DNA of 64,000 nucleotides from OLB9 sp041392785 (GCA_041392785.1 JAWKLK010000001.1:248001-312000), one strand, 5' to 3'. Numbered from the stretch's first letter, positions 17,030-27,002 are shown. Notes: generated by a model not told the origin, from the sequence alone. Numbers and translations are program-made.

Positions 17030-17833
17030 ATGCTAACTCCAGAATTAGTACAGCAGATTCGATCCAAAAATAGTTGCCTTTGTATTGGTCTTGACACCGA
17101 ATTATCAAAAATTCCATCCCACTTTGGAACCAGTATAGAATCCCTTTATCTCTTTAATAAAACTATCATTGAAGCCACTCTTGATCTATGTGTCGCTTAT
17201 AAACCAAATATTGCATTCTACGAAAGTCTTGGGACAAAAGGATGGGACATTTTGGAACGAACTATGGCTTTGATTCCAGACACTCATTTTACCATAGCAG
17301 ATGCTAAGCGTGGAGATATCGGAAATACTTCTAAAAAATATGCAGAGACATTTTTTAACACCTTCGATTTTGATGCTGTTACAGTGGCACCTTATATGGG
17401 TAGAGATAGTGTGCTGCCATTTCTAGATTACAAAGATAAAGTCACCATCATTCTAGGGATGACTAGCAATGAAGGTAGTAGAGATTTTCAACAGTTGCGA
17501 TTACAATCTGGAAATTATTTATATGAAACCGTAATAGAAGAGTGCTCTCATTGGGGTACGCCGCAACAATTGATGTTTGTGGTTGGAGCCACTCAAGCTG
17601 CTTCGCTGACAAGTATTAGAAAAATCATACCCAAACATTTTTTATTGGTTCCAGGGATTGGGGCCCAAGGGGGCGATGTTCAGGATGTGATCACTTATGG
17701 AAAAAATAAGGATATAGGTCTATTGATTAATGCATCGCGTAGTATTTTATACGCTTCTAAAGACAAAGATTTTGCAGATGCAGCTCGTAGAGAAGCTCAA
17801 AATCTAAATAGCCTTTATGCCCATTTATTATAA
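17030..17833 (+). CDS. pyrF: Orotidine 5'-phosphate decarboxylase (type 2)
   Basis: 267 residues; final step of UMP synthesis. The type 2 (mycobacterial-like) family is shown by length and the catalytic block IADAKRGDIGNTSKKYAE with Lys93, plus VAPYMGRDSVLPFL, MFVVGATQA and LVPGIGAQGGD. It is last in the fsa-rpe-nfu-pyrF cluster. A weak inverted repeat TATTTTAG/CTAAAATA (17835-17860) after it may terminate transcription. Confidence 0.95.
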   Translation: MLTPELVQQIRSKNSCLCIGLDTELSKIPSHFGTSIESLYLFNKTIIEATLDLCVAYKPNIAFYESLGTKGWDILERTMALIPDTHFTIADAKRGDIGNTSKKYAETFFNTFDFDAVTVAPYMGRDSVLPFLDYKDKVTIILGMTSNEGSRDFQQLRLQSGNYLYETVIEECSHWGTPQQLMFVVGATQAASLTSIRKIIPKHFLLVPGIGAQGGDVQDVITYGKNKDIGLLINASRSILYASKDKDFADAARREAQNLNSLYAHLL

Positions 17834-17882
17834 ATATTTTAGCAGAGTCTGACTAAAATACTGATAGGTATACAGTTGAAAT

Positions 17883-18140
17883 TTATCTCGTAATCACATA
17901 ATAAATTACATAAAACCATCCCATTATGGCATGCAAAATAGCCCATAGTACAGAGTGATTTCTTGACCACGATGCTACTATCGCTATTACCGAACCAATG
18001 CCAATACCACCCATAGTCCCGTTAGAAAAGTGACTACCAAAAGATTGACCATACAGCATTCCTGTCGAAATGATAAAAACAAAAGTTAACAATCCTATAA
18101 GCTGTAAATGCTTCCGTGGTGATGAAAACTGATTTCTCAT
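17883..18140 (-). CDS. Small two-helix membrane protein
   Basis: 85 residues, two hydrophobic segments: LIGLLTFVFIISTGMLYG (about 14-31) and a second region from the Gly-rich GGIGIGSVIAIVASW through LHAIMGWFYVIYYVI. No family recognised. It is convergent with pyrF and has no close partner on its strand. It is probably a real gene because of the coherent membrane topology, but no role can be given. Confidence 0.55.
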   Translation of the reverse strand: MRNQFSSPRKHLQLIGLLTFVFIISTGMLYGQSFGSHFSNGTMGGIGIGSVIAIVASWSRNHSVLWAILHAIMGWFYVIYYVITR

Positions 18141-18281
18141 AAAAGTGATTTGATATAGTTGCTACAATGCTGATAGGTAGGGATAAGTTCAATAGATGCT
18201 CCCTTTTCGATAAAAATACTTATCACGACTACTAAAAATATAGAATTTTTTTTTAAAGCTAATCTAGCAGTCTTTTACAAA

Positions 18282-18315
18282 ATGAAAAGGCTCCGTGAAG
18301 TTAGAGCCTTTTCAT
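18282..18315. terminator. Terminator after the SusC/SusD operon
   Basis: A 12-bp stem ATGAAAAGGCTC (18282-18293) / GAGCCTTTTCAT (18304-18315) with a 10-nt loop, 20 nt beyond the last gene of the operon. The A/T arms give a U-run on either strand. Confidence 0.75.
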
Positions 18316-18335
18316 TACCATTTCATTGAGAAATG

Positions 18336-18773
18336 TTATTTGATTTTGATATTTGTAGGTGATGAAGTTCTACGCGCAGAAGTCAATCCATTTGCTGTCA
18401 AAGCTTCAACCTGTAAACTGAAGGTTTTGCCTGCCTCATTTGGCACTACATATTCAACCGTATCTACGAACACTCTCTCTTCACTCACGAATCTATTATC
18501 AAAAGGACTTGTTGTCGTAGCTGTGTATGACCCTGAAGTACCAATACGCTGATAAAAATTAAACTGCGTGATCTCTGTACCTACAACATTACTCTTTATT
18601 ACAAGCTTGATAGTACTTCCTGCAGGAACATTATCCGGACTTATCAATTGTGAAACTTGTGCCACATCCCCAACGATATCTACTAAACCATCAATTGGAT
18701 TCTCTTCTTCATAACATCCTACCATTCCGATCGCAATGAAGCAATAACATATATATTTGATTAACTTATTCAT
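18336..18773 (-). CDS. Small lipoprotein of the SusC/SusD operon
   Basis: 145 residues. The signal sequence ends in a lipobox, IGMVGCYEEENP (Cys20), and the acidic residues just after Cys resemble surface lipoprotein export signals of Bacteroidota. The rest is a single Ig/fibronectin-like beta domain (VPAGSTIKLVIKSN, FSLQVEALTANG). It lies 18 nt after the susD-like gene, in the position where SusE/SusF-type surface binding proteins usually sit. A ligand-binding role is inference; no close family is recognised. Confidence 0.75.
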   Translation of the reverse strand: MNKLIKYICYCFIAIGMVGCYEEENPIDGLVDIVGDVAQVSQLISPDNVPAGSTIKLVIKSNVVGTEITQFNFYQRIGTSGSYTATTTSPFDNRFVSEERVFVDTVEYVVPNEAGKTFSLQVEALTANGLTSARRTSSPTNIKIK

Positions 18774-18791
18774 TTTTTTAATTTTTATTAA

Positions 18792-20231
18792 TTAATTAAA
18801 AATCCACATTTTAATATTCAATTCTTTGAAGTTTTTAGAAGCTTCTTCAGAATTTCTACTTGCTTCCGAATCGGGATAAAATCCTCTCTGAACCCAAGCG
18901 CCAAGCAAGTCAGTATTATGATTTTCTGGAAGTTCTAGCCCCGAATAGATTTCACTACTGTAATCATACCTACGTAAATCATTCCAAACTTCAGGATTAA
19001 GGAAAAGTGCTTTATACTTTTCTGACATAATATGCTTCAAATTTAATTCGCCAAGAGCAGGTTTGATGTTAATATCATCTGTAAAAGCGGTGATGTCAGC
19101 ATCTGCAACACCAATCTTCGACATACTTGCTTTTATACCATCTAGATATGCTGTAAGAGCCATATCTGATCCAATACTTCCATTTTTATGGAAAAGTACT
19201 TCAGACTCAATAAATCTAGCTTCAGCATTGGTAATCATTTGAAGGGGAGCTGTCAGACCGAAATGATACCCATAGAATAATGTTTTGTTATTATAAGTCA
19301 CATTTGAACCAGATCCTGCACCCGGATTTGTACCTTTATATGGATCTGCTGCTGCCGCTTTATAGGCCAAGAGTGGAAGCCTTGGATCAACTATGTTTTG
19401 AACGGTTCCATTCATCATATTGATAAATGTCCTACTAAAAGTTGTGGTAAGATTTCCTGTATTATTTGCCAATGCAATACTATGCCAAGGATTAAAATTT
19501 TTATCAGTGTACACTAATTGAAAATCCTCACCATTAGATTTTATACCGTTACTCAATGCATCTAAAACAGCATCATATGATCCTCCGTTTTTCTTTGCTG
19601 TATGTAATAAATATCGTGCTTTTAGTGTATAAGCTGTTTTCAACCAATTAGCTATGACACCTTTAAATATGATATCATCTGTACTTGGTTTGAAAGCAGA
19701 CTCTGTTTCACTCAAATCTGCTATGGCACCATCCAAAAGGTCGTTGATAGATTTATACACACTTTCTTGTGAATCATATGATGGAGATAAATCTGTCAAC
19801 TGATTGTCTGCAGATGTGTAGGCAATGTTTTCCCAAACAGAACTACACAATCCAAGATTGTAAGCAATGATAACTTTAGCTATTCCCCCATAATGAGGAG
19901 ATTTGCTTTCATTGGCTTTAGTTATCATGACATTGGCATTGGGTAGTATATTAAGATAAAAATCTGACCAAAGTGTTGTGAATTTACTTTCAGGTTGAGA
20001 ATCGATACCAGCTGCAACGACTGCCCCTATTTGCTGACAATATTGACTAGAGATAATGGCATGATTGTATGTATTGTTTCCTGTATAGTACAAAATGGTT
20101 GGTAATAAGGTGTTGAGACTAGCATCTGCTGTCTTATTCGGATCTGTATTGATGTCAAGATAGTCTTCACAACTTGTAAATCCTATTAAAGCAAAAATCC
20201 AGAAATATATTTTCAAATTTTTCATTTGCAT
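18792..20231 (-). CDS. SusD/RagB-like nutrient-binding outer-membrane lipoprotein (SusD_2 type)
   Basis: 479 residues. Lipobox IGFTSCEDYLDINTDPNK (Cys21). After it come the features of the SusD_2 subfamily: helical TPR-like scaffold with NTLLPTILYYTG, QYCQQIGAV, an ANWLKTAYTLKARYLLHTAK helix and the late MSEKYKALFLNPEVWNDLRR. SusD proteins cap the SusC channel and capture the substrate at the cell surface. It begins 21 nt downstream of the SusC gene. SusD_2 proteins often accompany peptide or unknown-substrate systems, so a glycan substrate should not be assumed. ATG codons at 20231 and 20225 are both possible. Confidence 0.92.
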   Translation of the reverse strand: MQMKNLKIYFWIFALIGFTSCEDYLDINTDPNKTADASLNTLLPTILYYTGNNTYNHAIISSQYCQQIGAVVAAGIDSQPESKFTTLWSDFYLNILPNANVMITKANESKSPHYGGIAKVIIAYNLGLCSSVWENIAYTSADNQLTDLSPSYDSQESVYKSINDLLDGAIADLSETESAFKPSTDDIIFKGVIANWLKTAYTLKARYLLHTAKKNGGSYDAVLDALSNGIKSNGEDFQLVYTDKNFNPWHSIALANNTGNLTTTFSRTFINMMNGTVQNIVDPRLPLLAYKAAAADPYKGTNPGAGSGSNVTYNNKTLFYGYHFGLTAPLQMITNAEARFIESEVLFHKNGSIGSDMALTAYLDGIKASMSKIGVADADITAFTDDINIKPALGELNLKHIMSEKYKALFLNPEVWNDLRRYDYSSEIYSGLELPENHNTDLLGAWVQRGFYPDSEASRNSEEASKNFKELNIKMWIFN

Positions 20232-20252
20232 TATTATTTATTGATTAATCAT

Positions 20253-23200
20253 TTAAAAACGTACTTTGATATCAAAAGTAAAGGATCTTGTATTTGGTGT
20301 ATTTCTACCAGTAAATCCAACCAAATTGGTACCTGAACCAAACGATAATGCCTCTGGATCATATCCTCTGAATGGTGTGGATAAGAATAGGTTACTACCT
20401 GAAATTCCTAAACTGAGAGATTTGATTCTATTTTTAAACCAAGATTTTGGTAGTGTATAGCTTAAATTAGCATTTCTTACTCTGAACCAAGATGCATCTT
20501 GAATAATAAATGAGTGATGTGCATTGATACCAAAAGCTCTGTAAGTGCTTTCATCGAGGATGGCCACTGTAGAATTTGGTGTACCATCTTCTGTAACGCC
20601 TTTCCAAATGACTGCTTTATTTCGATCTTCTGTAAATGCCACTGTGCCATTACGGATGGCATTCATCTCGCCTATGTCCACCACATCACCACCTTGTCGC
20701 ATCTCAAATAACACATTGAAATTGAATCCTTTATATCTAAATGTGTTATTGATACCACCAATCCAATCAGGCAAGGCATTTCCTACCTTAATATAGGTAG
20801 ATTGGTCTAATGTTGGAAGTCCATTTGCACCAATGAGAACTTCGCCATTCTCATTCTTTTTCCATTCATAGCCATATAAATCACCCATGGATCCACCTTC
20901 TACGATTCTTAATGCTGATCTACCTTGATTATAAAATGTGATTTCTTTTAGATTTTCTGGCATGGATTCTACCTTATTTTTAATCTTAGTCCAATTGACA
21001 TCTATTTCCCATCTCAAGGCTCCACTTAAAGGGGTTATACCAAGTAATAGTTCAACACCTCGATTTTTTATCACCCCAGCATTTGTGGTGTATTGTGAAA
21101 ATCCGGTAGTATTACTGATACCTACAGCTAAAATTTGATTTTTACTACTTCTTACAAAATAATTAGCTTCCAAGGAGATCAAATTATTTAGAAAGTTTGC
21201 TTCTACTCCAACTTCACTTTCTTTGGTTATTTCCGGTTTAAGATTCAAATTACCAAAATCCAAATCCCTTCTAAAACCGCCAATAGATCCAAATGGAAAT
21301 CCAGGTACTGCACCAAAATAAGATCCTATTTGGTAAGCAGAAGCATCCTTTCCTACCTCAGCAATTGAAGCGCGCAGTTTTGCATAACTCAATACATCAT
21401 TTTCTTTTATAAGAGAATTGGTAAGTATGTAAGAAAGACTTACTGAAGGATAGAAAAATGATCTATTCTCCTTTGGCAAGGTCGATGACCAGTCATTCCT
21501 GCCCGTGATACTAAGATATAAAAAGTCTTTATAATCAAATCTAATATCTCCTAACACACCTACAATCCTCTTACGAATATCATCAGGTGATAAGAAGAAA
21601 ATGTTGGAAGTATTTGTAATATTTGGGAAACCGCTTGCCACAAAGCCTTCACCTCGTACACCTTTGGAAGTATATAATTGATCAATAACATTATGACCTA
21701 AAGTGACATTTAGCTTAAGATCACTAGTGAGGTCATGGTTTGACATCAATAATAAATTGGAATTAAACTCAGAGTTATTGATACTTTGATTTACGAAAAA
21801 TCCACGCACTTGTGAGCCTGCATCTAGATCTGCGCCAACGGCTCTATTGCGCTCATCATTATAATAATCACCAGTGATTTGATACTTTGCAGTTAACCAA
21901 GAATTAAATGTATATTTTAAGTTCAAATCACCAAAGACACGATTTACTCCAGATAACAATGGTGATGTCTCCGCAACATACCGTGGCTGATCAATGGTTC
22001 CATTCGAATAATCTTTTTCAGTACCTAAAGGAGTCAGATAATCATTTACATCAAAATTTGGCGACCAATAAGTCAATGCGCTATAGATGGATTTATCACC
22101 CGATGGTGGGCTTTTACTATCTGATTTAATGTAATTTATTTGACCACCTATATTTAGCTTTTTTGTCAATTGATGACTAGCTGACAATTTTGTGGTAATC
22201 CTATCAAAATCAGAGTTATGTACTATTCCTTCATTTTTAAAGTAAGAAGCGGAAGTATAAAATTGCGTTTTCTGATCACCTCCTGAGAATGATAGTGAAT
22301 GATTTATACTATTTCCAGTACGAAAAAAGTCCCTAAAATGATTCGCAAATGGATCTCCAGGCAATGCAGGAGGCCCAAATTGCCAAAAAATTGTAGCGGG
22401 AGCTGTTCGTTGAATTCCTGTCAAACCTTGATAATAGGTATCTTGCAATTCAGGCACTTTATCCACATTTTGAATACCATATGAAACAGCGTAATTAATT
22501 CCTGCATTCCCACCTTTTTTAGTATTTATTATAATCGCACCATTGGATGCCCGCTGACCATATAATGCAGTGGCTGCGGCGCCTTTTAAAACATTGATAC
22601 TTTCTATATCATCATTATTGATATCTATAGCACGATTAGAATTCATAAACTGTTCATTGTTATTGACAGCATTTGAGCCTGCCGATGGTAGTAGGTTTCC
22701 AGCATTCGTGGCATTATTGATGATAATACCATCTACAACAAAAAGTGGTTGGTTATTATTTCCACTGCCAATAGAATTGATACCCCTGATGTTGATATTT
22801 GCTCCTGCTCCTGGTGCACCACCTGAACTATTGATTGTCACACCGGCTAATCTGCCTTGTAGTCCATTGACTACATTTACTTGGTTGGATTGCCGTAAAT
22901 CTTCACCTGATATCTTCTGCGAACCATAACCTAATACTTTCTTATCTTTGGCTATGCCGAATGATGTCACCACGACTTCATTCAATACATTGTTGGCTTG
23001 CATTGTGATATCCACAACATTCCGTCCATCAGTTACAACTTCCTTAGTGTCCATCCCCACATAAGAAAATACAAGAACAGCGTCCAATGCAACGTTCTTG
23101 ATGAGATAATTTCCATCCAAATCAGTAATGGCGCCGTTGTCAGTTCCCTTGACCCAGATATTGGCACCTATCACAGGCTCACCATAAGCATCTGTGACTT

Positions 23201-23279
23201 TGCCAGAAATAGATTCAATTTGAGCAGATACATATAATCCATTCAAAACGAACCAAAAAAGCAGTAAAAAGTGTTTCAT
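20253..23279 (-). CDS. SusC/RagA-like TonB-dependent outer-membrane transporter
   Basis: 1008 residues. A signal peptide (ending YVSA before QIES) is followed by a carboxypeptidase-regulatory-like domain (SGKVTDAYGEPVIGANI...), the TonB-box region NEVVVTSFG and a plug domain (NQVNVVNGLQGRLAGVTI, INIRGINSIGSGN, INVLKGAAATALYGQRASNG). A long beta-barrel then ends in FTFDIKVRF. It imports the substrate captured by SusD using TonB energy. It is the first gene of a three-gene operon. No hydrolase, protease or regulator is adjacent, so the substrate is unknown. Confidence 0.95.
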   Translation of the reverse strand: MKHFLLLFWFVLNGLYVSAQIESISGKVTDAYGEPVIGANIWVKGTDNGAITDLDGNYLIKNVALDAVLVFSYVGMDTKEVVTDGRNVVDITMQANNVLNEVVVTSFGIAKDKKVLGYGSQKISGEDLRQSNQVNVVNGLQGRLAGVTINSSGGAPGAGANINIRGINSIGSGNNNQPLFVVDGIIINNATNAGNLLPSAGSNAVNNNEQFMNSNRAIDINNDDIESINVLKGAAATALYGQRASNGAIIINTKKGGNAGINYAVSYGIQNVDKVPELQDTYYQGLTGIQRTAPATIFWQFGPPALPGDPFANHFRDFFRTGNSINHSLSFSGGDQKTQFYTSASYFKNEGIVHNSDFDRITTKLSASHQLTKKLNIGGQINYIKSDSKSPPSGDKSIYSALTYWSPNFDVNDYLTPLGTEKDYSNGTIDQPRYVAETSPLLSGVNRVFGDLNLKYTFNSWLTAKYQITGDYYNDERNRAVGADLDAGSQVRGFFVNQSINNSEFNSNLLLMSNHDLTSDLKLNVTLGHNVIDQLYTSKGVRGEGFVASGFPNITNTSNIFFLSPDDIRKRIVGVLGDIRFDYKDFLYLSITGRNDWSSTLPKENRSFFYPSVSLSYILTNSLIKENDVLSYAKLRASIAEVGKDASAYQIGSYFGAVPGFPFGSIGGFRRDLDFGNLNLKPEITKESEVGVEANFLNNLISLEANYFVRSSKNQILAVGISNTTGFSQYTTNAGVIKNRGVELLLGITPLSGALRWEIDVNWTKIKNKVESMPENLKEITFYNQGRSALRIVEGGSMGDLYGYEWKKNENGEVLIGANGLPTLDQSTYIKVGNALPDWIGGINNTFRYKGFNFNVLFEMRQGGDVVDIGEMNAIRNGTVAFTEDRNKAVIWKGVTEDGTPNSTVAILDESTYRAFGINAHHSFIIQDASWFRVRNANLSYTLPKSWFKNRIKSLSLGISGSNLFLSTPFRGYDPEALSFGSGTNLVGFTGRNTPNTRSFTFDIKVRF

Positions 23280-23652
23280 TTGTTTCTTTTTATTGGTTAT
23301 TAAATCGAATTGATCGATAAAGATAAATATAATCTAATATCTTATTATATTTTAAGCACATTTTTATTTCAAATATTTTATTTTGAATATCAAGTACCTT
23401 TTAGTAAAGTCGGTTGTAATTTAGATTGGATCAGAAATAAAATAAATTGGTTAAATTACTAATCTTAGTCCAATCAATTAGGGGGACGAATAGAATTTTA
23501 TTTCCATTGATGAGAATTTAATATAATGGAAAATTCGATAGGATTGGCTTATTCACCGAGATAGTAAAATTTAAACATGAGTAATCATACTTACTACTAC
23601 CAGAAAATAAAATGGCCTATTGCCCCGTAAAATAGTATAGAGATATCTCGAT
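23280..23652. other. 373-bp intergenic region upstream of the SusC operon
   Basis: AT-rich with no open frame of note. On the minus strand a TATCTTTA about 45 nt before the SusC start is a near match to the -7 element. No hairpin or other element stands out. Confidence 0.4.
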
Positions 23653-24915
23653 CTAAATCCCCATCATCAACGTCATCGGATCCTCTAGTAGTTCTTTGAC
23701 TTTTACTAAGAAGGTGACAGATGTGCTTCCGTCTATGATCCTATGATCGTAAGATAGAGCTAGGTACATCATAGGTCTTATGACAATCTGGCCATCTACT
23801 ACTATAGGGCGGTCTTTGATAGCATGCATACCGAGAATAGCAGATTGCGGTTCGTTGATGATAGGTGTACTCAGTAATGAGCCAAAGATACCACCATTAG
23901 TAATCGTAAATGTGCCACCTTTCATCTCATCAAGGGTAAGTTTGCCTGTCCTTGCTTTGTCAGCAAGTTCTTTTATCTTAAATTCTATATCATGAAAGCC
24001 TAAAGACTCCACATTATGTACAGGCGGTACTACGAGACCGGAAGGTGTAGAGATAGCAATAGAAATGTCCACATAATCATGATAGATGATATTATCACCA
24101 TCAATTTGAGCATTGACATCGGGCATTTCTAGTAAAACATTTGCACAAGCCTTTGCGAAAAGCGACATATATCCTAGCTTGATGCCATACTTATCAACAA
24201 ATTTATCCTGATATTTTTTTCTCAGTGCATTTATTTCGGTGAGATCTACCTCGTTAAACGTAGTCAGCATAGCAGTATTATTCTTAGCAGATACTAGTCG
24301 TGCTGCAATAGTTTTTCGCATCCTACTCATCTTGACAACTCGCTCACCCCTATCACCTAGCAAAATGCTTTTTGATGTCGGAGTATCGCCTGTCTTAGGG
24401 GATATAGGAGTAACCACATCCTTCTTCATTTCTAAAGGTGATGCGGCTTCTGCATCTGCTTTGGTAATGCGTCCATCTTTGCCACTTCCTTGGACAGTTT
24501 CAGGCGGTATACCTTTTTCGTTCAAAATCTTAGCAGCTGCTGGAGATGGATGACCTTGAGCATAATCTTCCTTAGATGGTATTACAGCTATGGATTGTAC
24601 CGAATCCTTGTCATCATTTGTCGGCACTTTGGGTGATTTATCTGTGTCTGCAACTGGTTTAGCATCGGCTGCAACATAAGATGTATCGAGTCTTGCTACC
24701 ACAGCACCAATAGCCAGGTCATCTCCTTCCTTGGCCACCCAAGTCAATTTTCCATCAGCCTCACAAGGAAACTCAAGCGTGGCTTTATCGGATTCAAATT
24801 CACAAATTGGTTCGTCCCTTTTGACAATGTCGCCATCTTTTTTTAACCATTGAGATAATGTCACTTCTGTAATAGACTCGCCAATGGTAGGCACTTTTAG
24901 CTCGATAACACTCAT
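23653..24915 (-). CDS. sucB: Dihydrolipoyllysine-residue succinyltransferase (2-oxoglutarate dehydrogenase E2)
   Basis: 420 residues with the full E2 layout: lipoyl domain 1-77 with the lipoylated Lys44 in FESDKATLEFP; a linker; a peripheral-subunit-binding domain (about 121-160, SPAAAKILNEKG, GSGKDGRITKADA); a second linker; and the catalytic acetyltransferase-type core ending LSYDHRIIDGSTSVTFL with His and Asp of the active site. It transfers the succinyl group to CoA in the TCA cycle. The E1 gene is not adjacent. A TAnnTTTG promoter lies just upstream. Confidence 0.95.
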   Translation of the reverse strand: MSVIELKVPTIGESITEVTLSQWLKKDGDIVKRDEPICEFESDKATLEFPCEADGKLTWVAKEGDDLAIGAVVARLDTSYVAADAKPVADTDKSPKVPTNDDKDSVQSIAVIPSKEDYAQGHPSPAAAKILNEKGIPPETVQGSGKDGRITKADAEAASPLEMKKDVVTPISPKTGDTPTSKSILLGDRGERVVKMSRMRKTIAARLVSAKNNTAMLTTFNEVDLTEINALRKKYQDKFVDKYGIKLGYMSLFAKACANVLLEMPDVNAQIDGDNIIYHDYVDISIAISTPSGLVVPPVHNVESLGFHDIEFKIKELADKARTGKLTLDEMKGGTFTITNGGIFGSLLSTPIINEPQSAILGMHAIKDRPIVVDGQIVIRPMMYLALSYDHRIIDGSTSVTFLVKVKELLEDPMTLMMGI

Positions 24916-24935
24916 CTGTACATATTAATTTAAAG

Positions 24936-24943
24936 CAAAGGTA
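24936..24943 (-). promoter_or_regulatory. -7 promoter element of sucB
   Basis: The minus strand reads TACCTTTG (TAnnTTTG), 20 nt before the sucB ATG. Confidence 0.65.
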
Positions 24944-25033
24944 CGATTTTGTGTGAAAGCTAAAAACCTCGAAAGCTTTACAACAAACATTTTTATCAAC
25001 TTTGAGTTATTATTTATAAATAAAACACAACAC

Positions 25034-25327
25034 ATGCACGCCAATGATGCTAAATTTAAAGAAAATTGGGACAAAGTCAGAGCCAAAGGCAGATGGCGAT
25101 ATGGATTAGAAAATGGAGCAATATTTGGTTTCTTGATTTTTATCATAGTTAATGTTTTGAGTCTAAGTAACCAATCCGTCACAGAAGTATTTCTTAGCCC
25201 TAGAGCCTTTACGCAAATGATCACAATGGTTATAGCAGGAATTGCAGGATATGCTACTATCAAATGGTGGCTAAATGAACGCATTTATAAAAGGATCGAA
25301 GAAAAATATTCAAACAAAAAAGGGTAA
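25034..25327 (+). CDS. Small membrane protein, unknown function
   Basis: 97 residues from the ATG at 25034; an in-frame GTG at 24953 would add 27 residues but overlaps the sucB promoter region and is less likely. Two membrane helices: NGAIFGFLIFIIVNVLSL (about 30-47) and FTQMITMVIAGIAGYATIKW (about 62-81), with charged ends (KENWDKVRAKGRWRYG and YKRIEEKYSNKKG). It is divergent from sucB and convergent with rplQ. No family recognised. Confidence 0.6.
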   Translation: MHANDAKFKENWDKVRAKGRWRYGLENGAIFGFLIFIIVNVLSLSNQSVTEVFLSPRAFTQMITMVIAGIAGYATIKWWLNERIYKRIEEKYSNKKG

Positions 25328-25347
25328 GCTTTTGGCCTACCCTTTTT
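25316..25347. terminator. Bidirectional terminator between the small membrane protein and rplQ
   Basis: AAAAAAGGGTA / TACCCTTTTT inverted repeat with an 11-nt loop. Its left arm overlaps the stop codon of the plus-strand gene; it also ends the ribosomal superoperon on the minus strand, 23 nt past rplQ. Confidence 0.85.
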
Positions 25348-25369
25348 ATCAATATTTTATTTTACACTA

Positions 25370-25879
25370 TTATTCCTCTTCACTAGAAGTTTCAGTATTT
25401 GTGTCAGTTACCGCAGGTGCAGCCGCTACAGCCGCTGGTGCAGCAACATTAGCAGTACTACCACCACGTCTTCTACCTCTTCTAGTAGATTTAGATGTAC
25501 CAGTTTTAGCTTTCATGATGTCATTAAAGTCAACCAATTCTATCATCGCAGTCTCAGCACCATCACCTTTTCTGAAACCAGTTTTGATAATTCTACAATA
25601 ACCACCAGGTCTGTCAGCAATTTTCGGTGCTACCGTATCGAAAAGCTCTTTCAATACTTCTTTGTTCTGTAGATCAGCGAACACTGTTCTCCTAGATGGT
25701 GTAGTATTATCCTTAGATTTGGTAAGGATTGGCTCTACAAAAATACGCAATGCTTTGGCTTTTGCCAAAGTGGTATTGATACGTTTATGAAGGATCAAAG
25801 AATTTGCTAAGTTCATCAACAAACTGTCTCTGTGTCCTTTCTTCCTACTTAAATGATTAAATTTTTTACCGTGTCTCAT
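25370..25879 (-). CDS. rplQ: Ribosomal protein bL17
   Basis: 169 residues. Core MRHGKKFNHLSRKKGHRDSL, NSLILHKRINTTLAKAKALR and the strand PGGYCRIIKTGFRKGDGAE match bL17, which binds 23S rRNA near the exit tunnel. Residues from about 125 form an extra tail: first Arg-rich, then Ala/Thr/Glu-rich ending TETSSEEE, probably disordered. It is the last gene of the superoperon, 124 nt after rpoA. Confidence 0.96.
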   Translation of the reverse strand: MRHGKKFNHLSRKKGHRDSLLMNLANSLILHKRINTTLAKAKALRIFVEPILTKSKDNTTPSRRTVFADLQNKEVLKELFDTVAPKIADRPGGYCRIIKTGFRKGDGAETAMIELVDFNDIMKAKTGTSKSTRRGRRRGGSTANVAAPAAVAAAPAVTDTNTETSSEEE

Positions 25880-26003
25880 ATGACTACTTATTTTGTACCA
25901 CTATTACCCCCTCTTGACAATCGGCTTTGCAATTCCGAGAATAACGTTTTGTACGAATGATGAAAAACTATTCAAAAATCCGTCTATGACGAGCCGAAAC
26001 GAT

Positions 26004-27002
26004 TTATTCTTCGTCTAATTTGTACTTAGATAAGTCCATACCGAATGTAAGACCTTTTTGCTGAAGCAACTCTTCAATTTCTACTAAAGATTTCTTACCA
26101 AAATTTCTAAATTTCAATAGCTCATGCATATCGAATTTTACCATTTCGCCAAGTGAATTTATTTTTGCTGCTTTCAAGCAGTTATATGCACGTACTGACA
26201 AGTCAAGATCTTCAAGAGATGTTTTTAACAACTTTCTCATGTGCAATATATGCTCATCTACTACGCTATCTTCTCTAGAGGTAGAGTCATTGAAAGTGAT
26301 ATTCTCATCTGTAATCAACATTAAATGTTGAATAAGAATACGAGATGCTTCTTTCAATGCATCTTCTGGGTGGATAGTACCATCAGTCTTAAGATCAATG
26401 GTCAATTTCTCATAATCCGTTCTTTGACCAACCCTAGTATTTTCTACTTTGTAAGCTACTTTCTTTATAGGTGTATAGATAGCATCTACTGGGATAACAC
26501 CGATTGGAGCATCTTTTGGCAAGTTTTCTTCAGCAGCAACATATCCCCTACCTTTAGTCACTGTCAATTCAAGCTCTAAAGTAACAGAAGGCTCGAGCGT
26601 ACAAATATAAAGATCAGGGTTCATCACTCTGAAAATATTTGTTGTGGACTCGATATCTCCTGCAGTAAATGTATTTTTTCCAGAAATAGAAACGTATAAT
26701 TTCTCTTCTTCTGAAGGATCTATGTCTTTTGCAGGTTTAAGGCGTACTTGCTTTAGATTCAAAATCATGTCCACTACATCTTCTACAACACCTTTAATGG
26801 TAGAAAACTCATGATCCACACCCGCAATTCGCACAGCAGATATGGCAAAACCATCCAATGATGATAAAAGTATTCTTCGTAGAGAATTACCAATGGTTTG
26901 CCCAAAACCGGGTTCTAAAGGTTTAAACTCAAAAACACCTTCAAAATCATCTGCTTTTTGAAGAAGAATTTTATCAGGTTTTTGAAAATTAAGAATACTC
27001 AT
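26004..27002 (-). CDS. rpoA: RNA polymerase alpha subunit
   Basis: 332 residues. The N-terminal dimerisation domain has FKPLEPGFGQTIGNSLRRIL and SLDGFAISAVRI. The C-terminal domain (about 250-332, linked by an acidic segment) has the helix-hairpin-helix region LSVRAYNCLKAAKINSLGEM and FRNFGKKSLVEIEELL, which contacts UP elements and activators. It assembles core polymerase. It follows rpsD by 60 nt, as in the classical alpha operon. Confidence 0.97.
   Translation of the reverse strand: MSILNFQKPDKILLQKADDFEGVFEFKPLEPGFGQTIGNSLRRILLSSLDGFAISAVRIAGVDHEFSTIKGVVEDVVDMILNLKQVRLKPAKDIDPSEEEKLYVSISGKNTFTAGDIESTTNIFRVMNPDLYICTLEPSVTLELELTVTKGRGYVAAEENLPKDAPIGVIPVDAIYTPIKKVAYKVENTRVGQRTDYEKLTIDLKTDGTIHPEDALKEASRILIQHLMLITDENITFNDSTSREDSVVDEHILHMRKLLKTSLEDLDLSVRAYNCLKAAKINSLGEMVKFDMHELLKFRNFGKKSLVEIEELLQQKGLTFGMDLSKYKLDEE

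Noticed and set aside
22570..22929. 119-codon plus-strand frame inside the SusC gene
   Set aside because: Antisense to the conserved plug domain of the transporter; no independent evidence for a gene.
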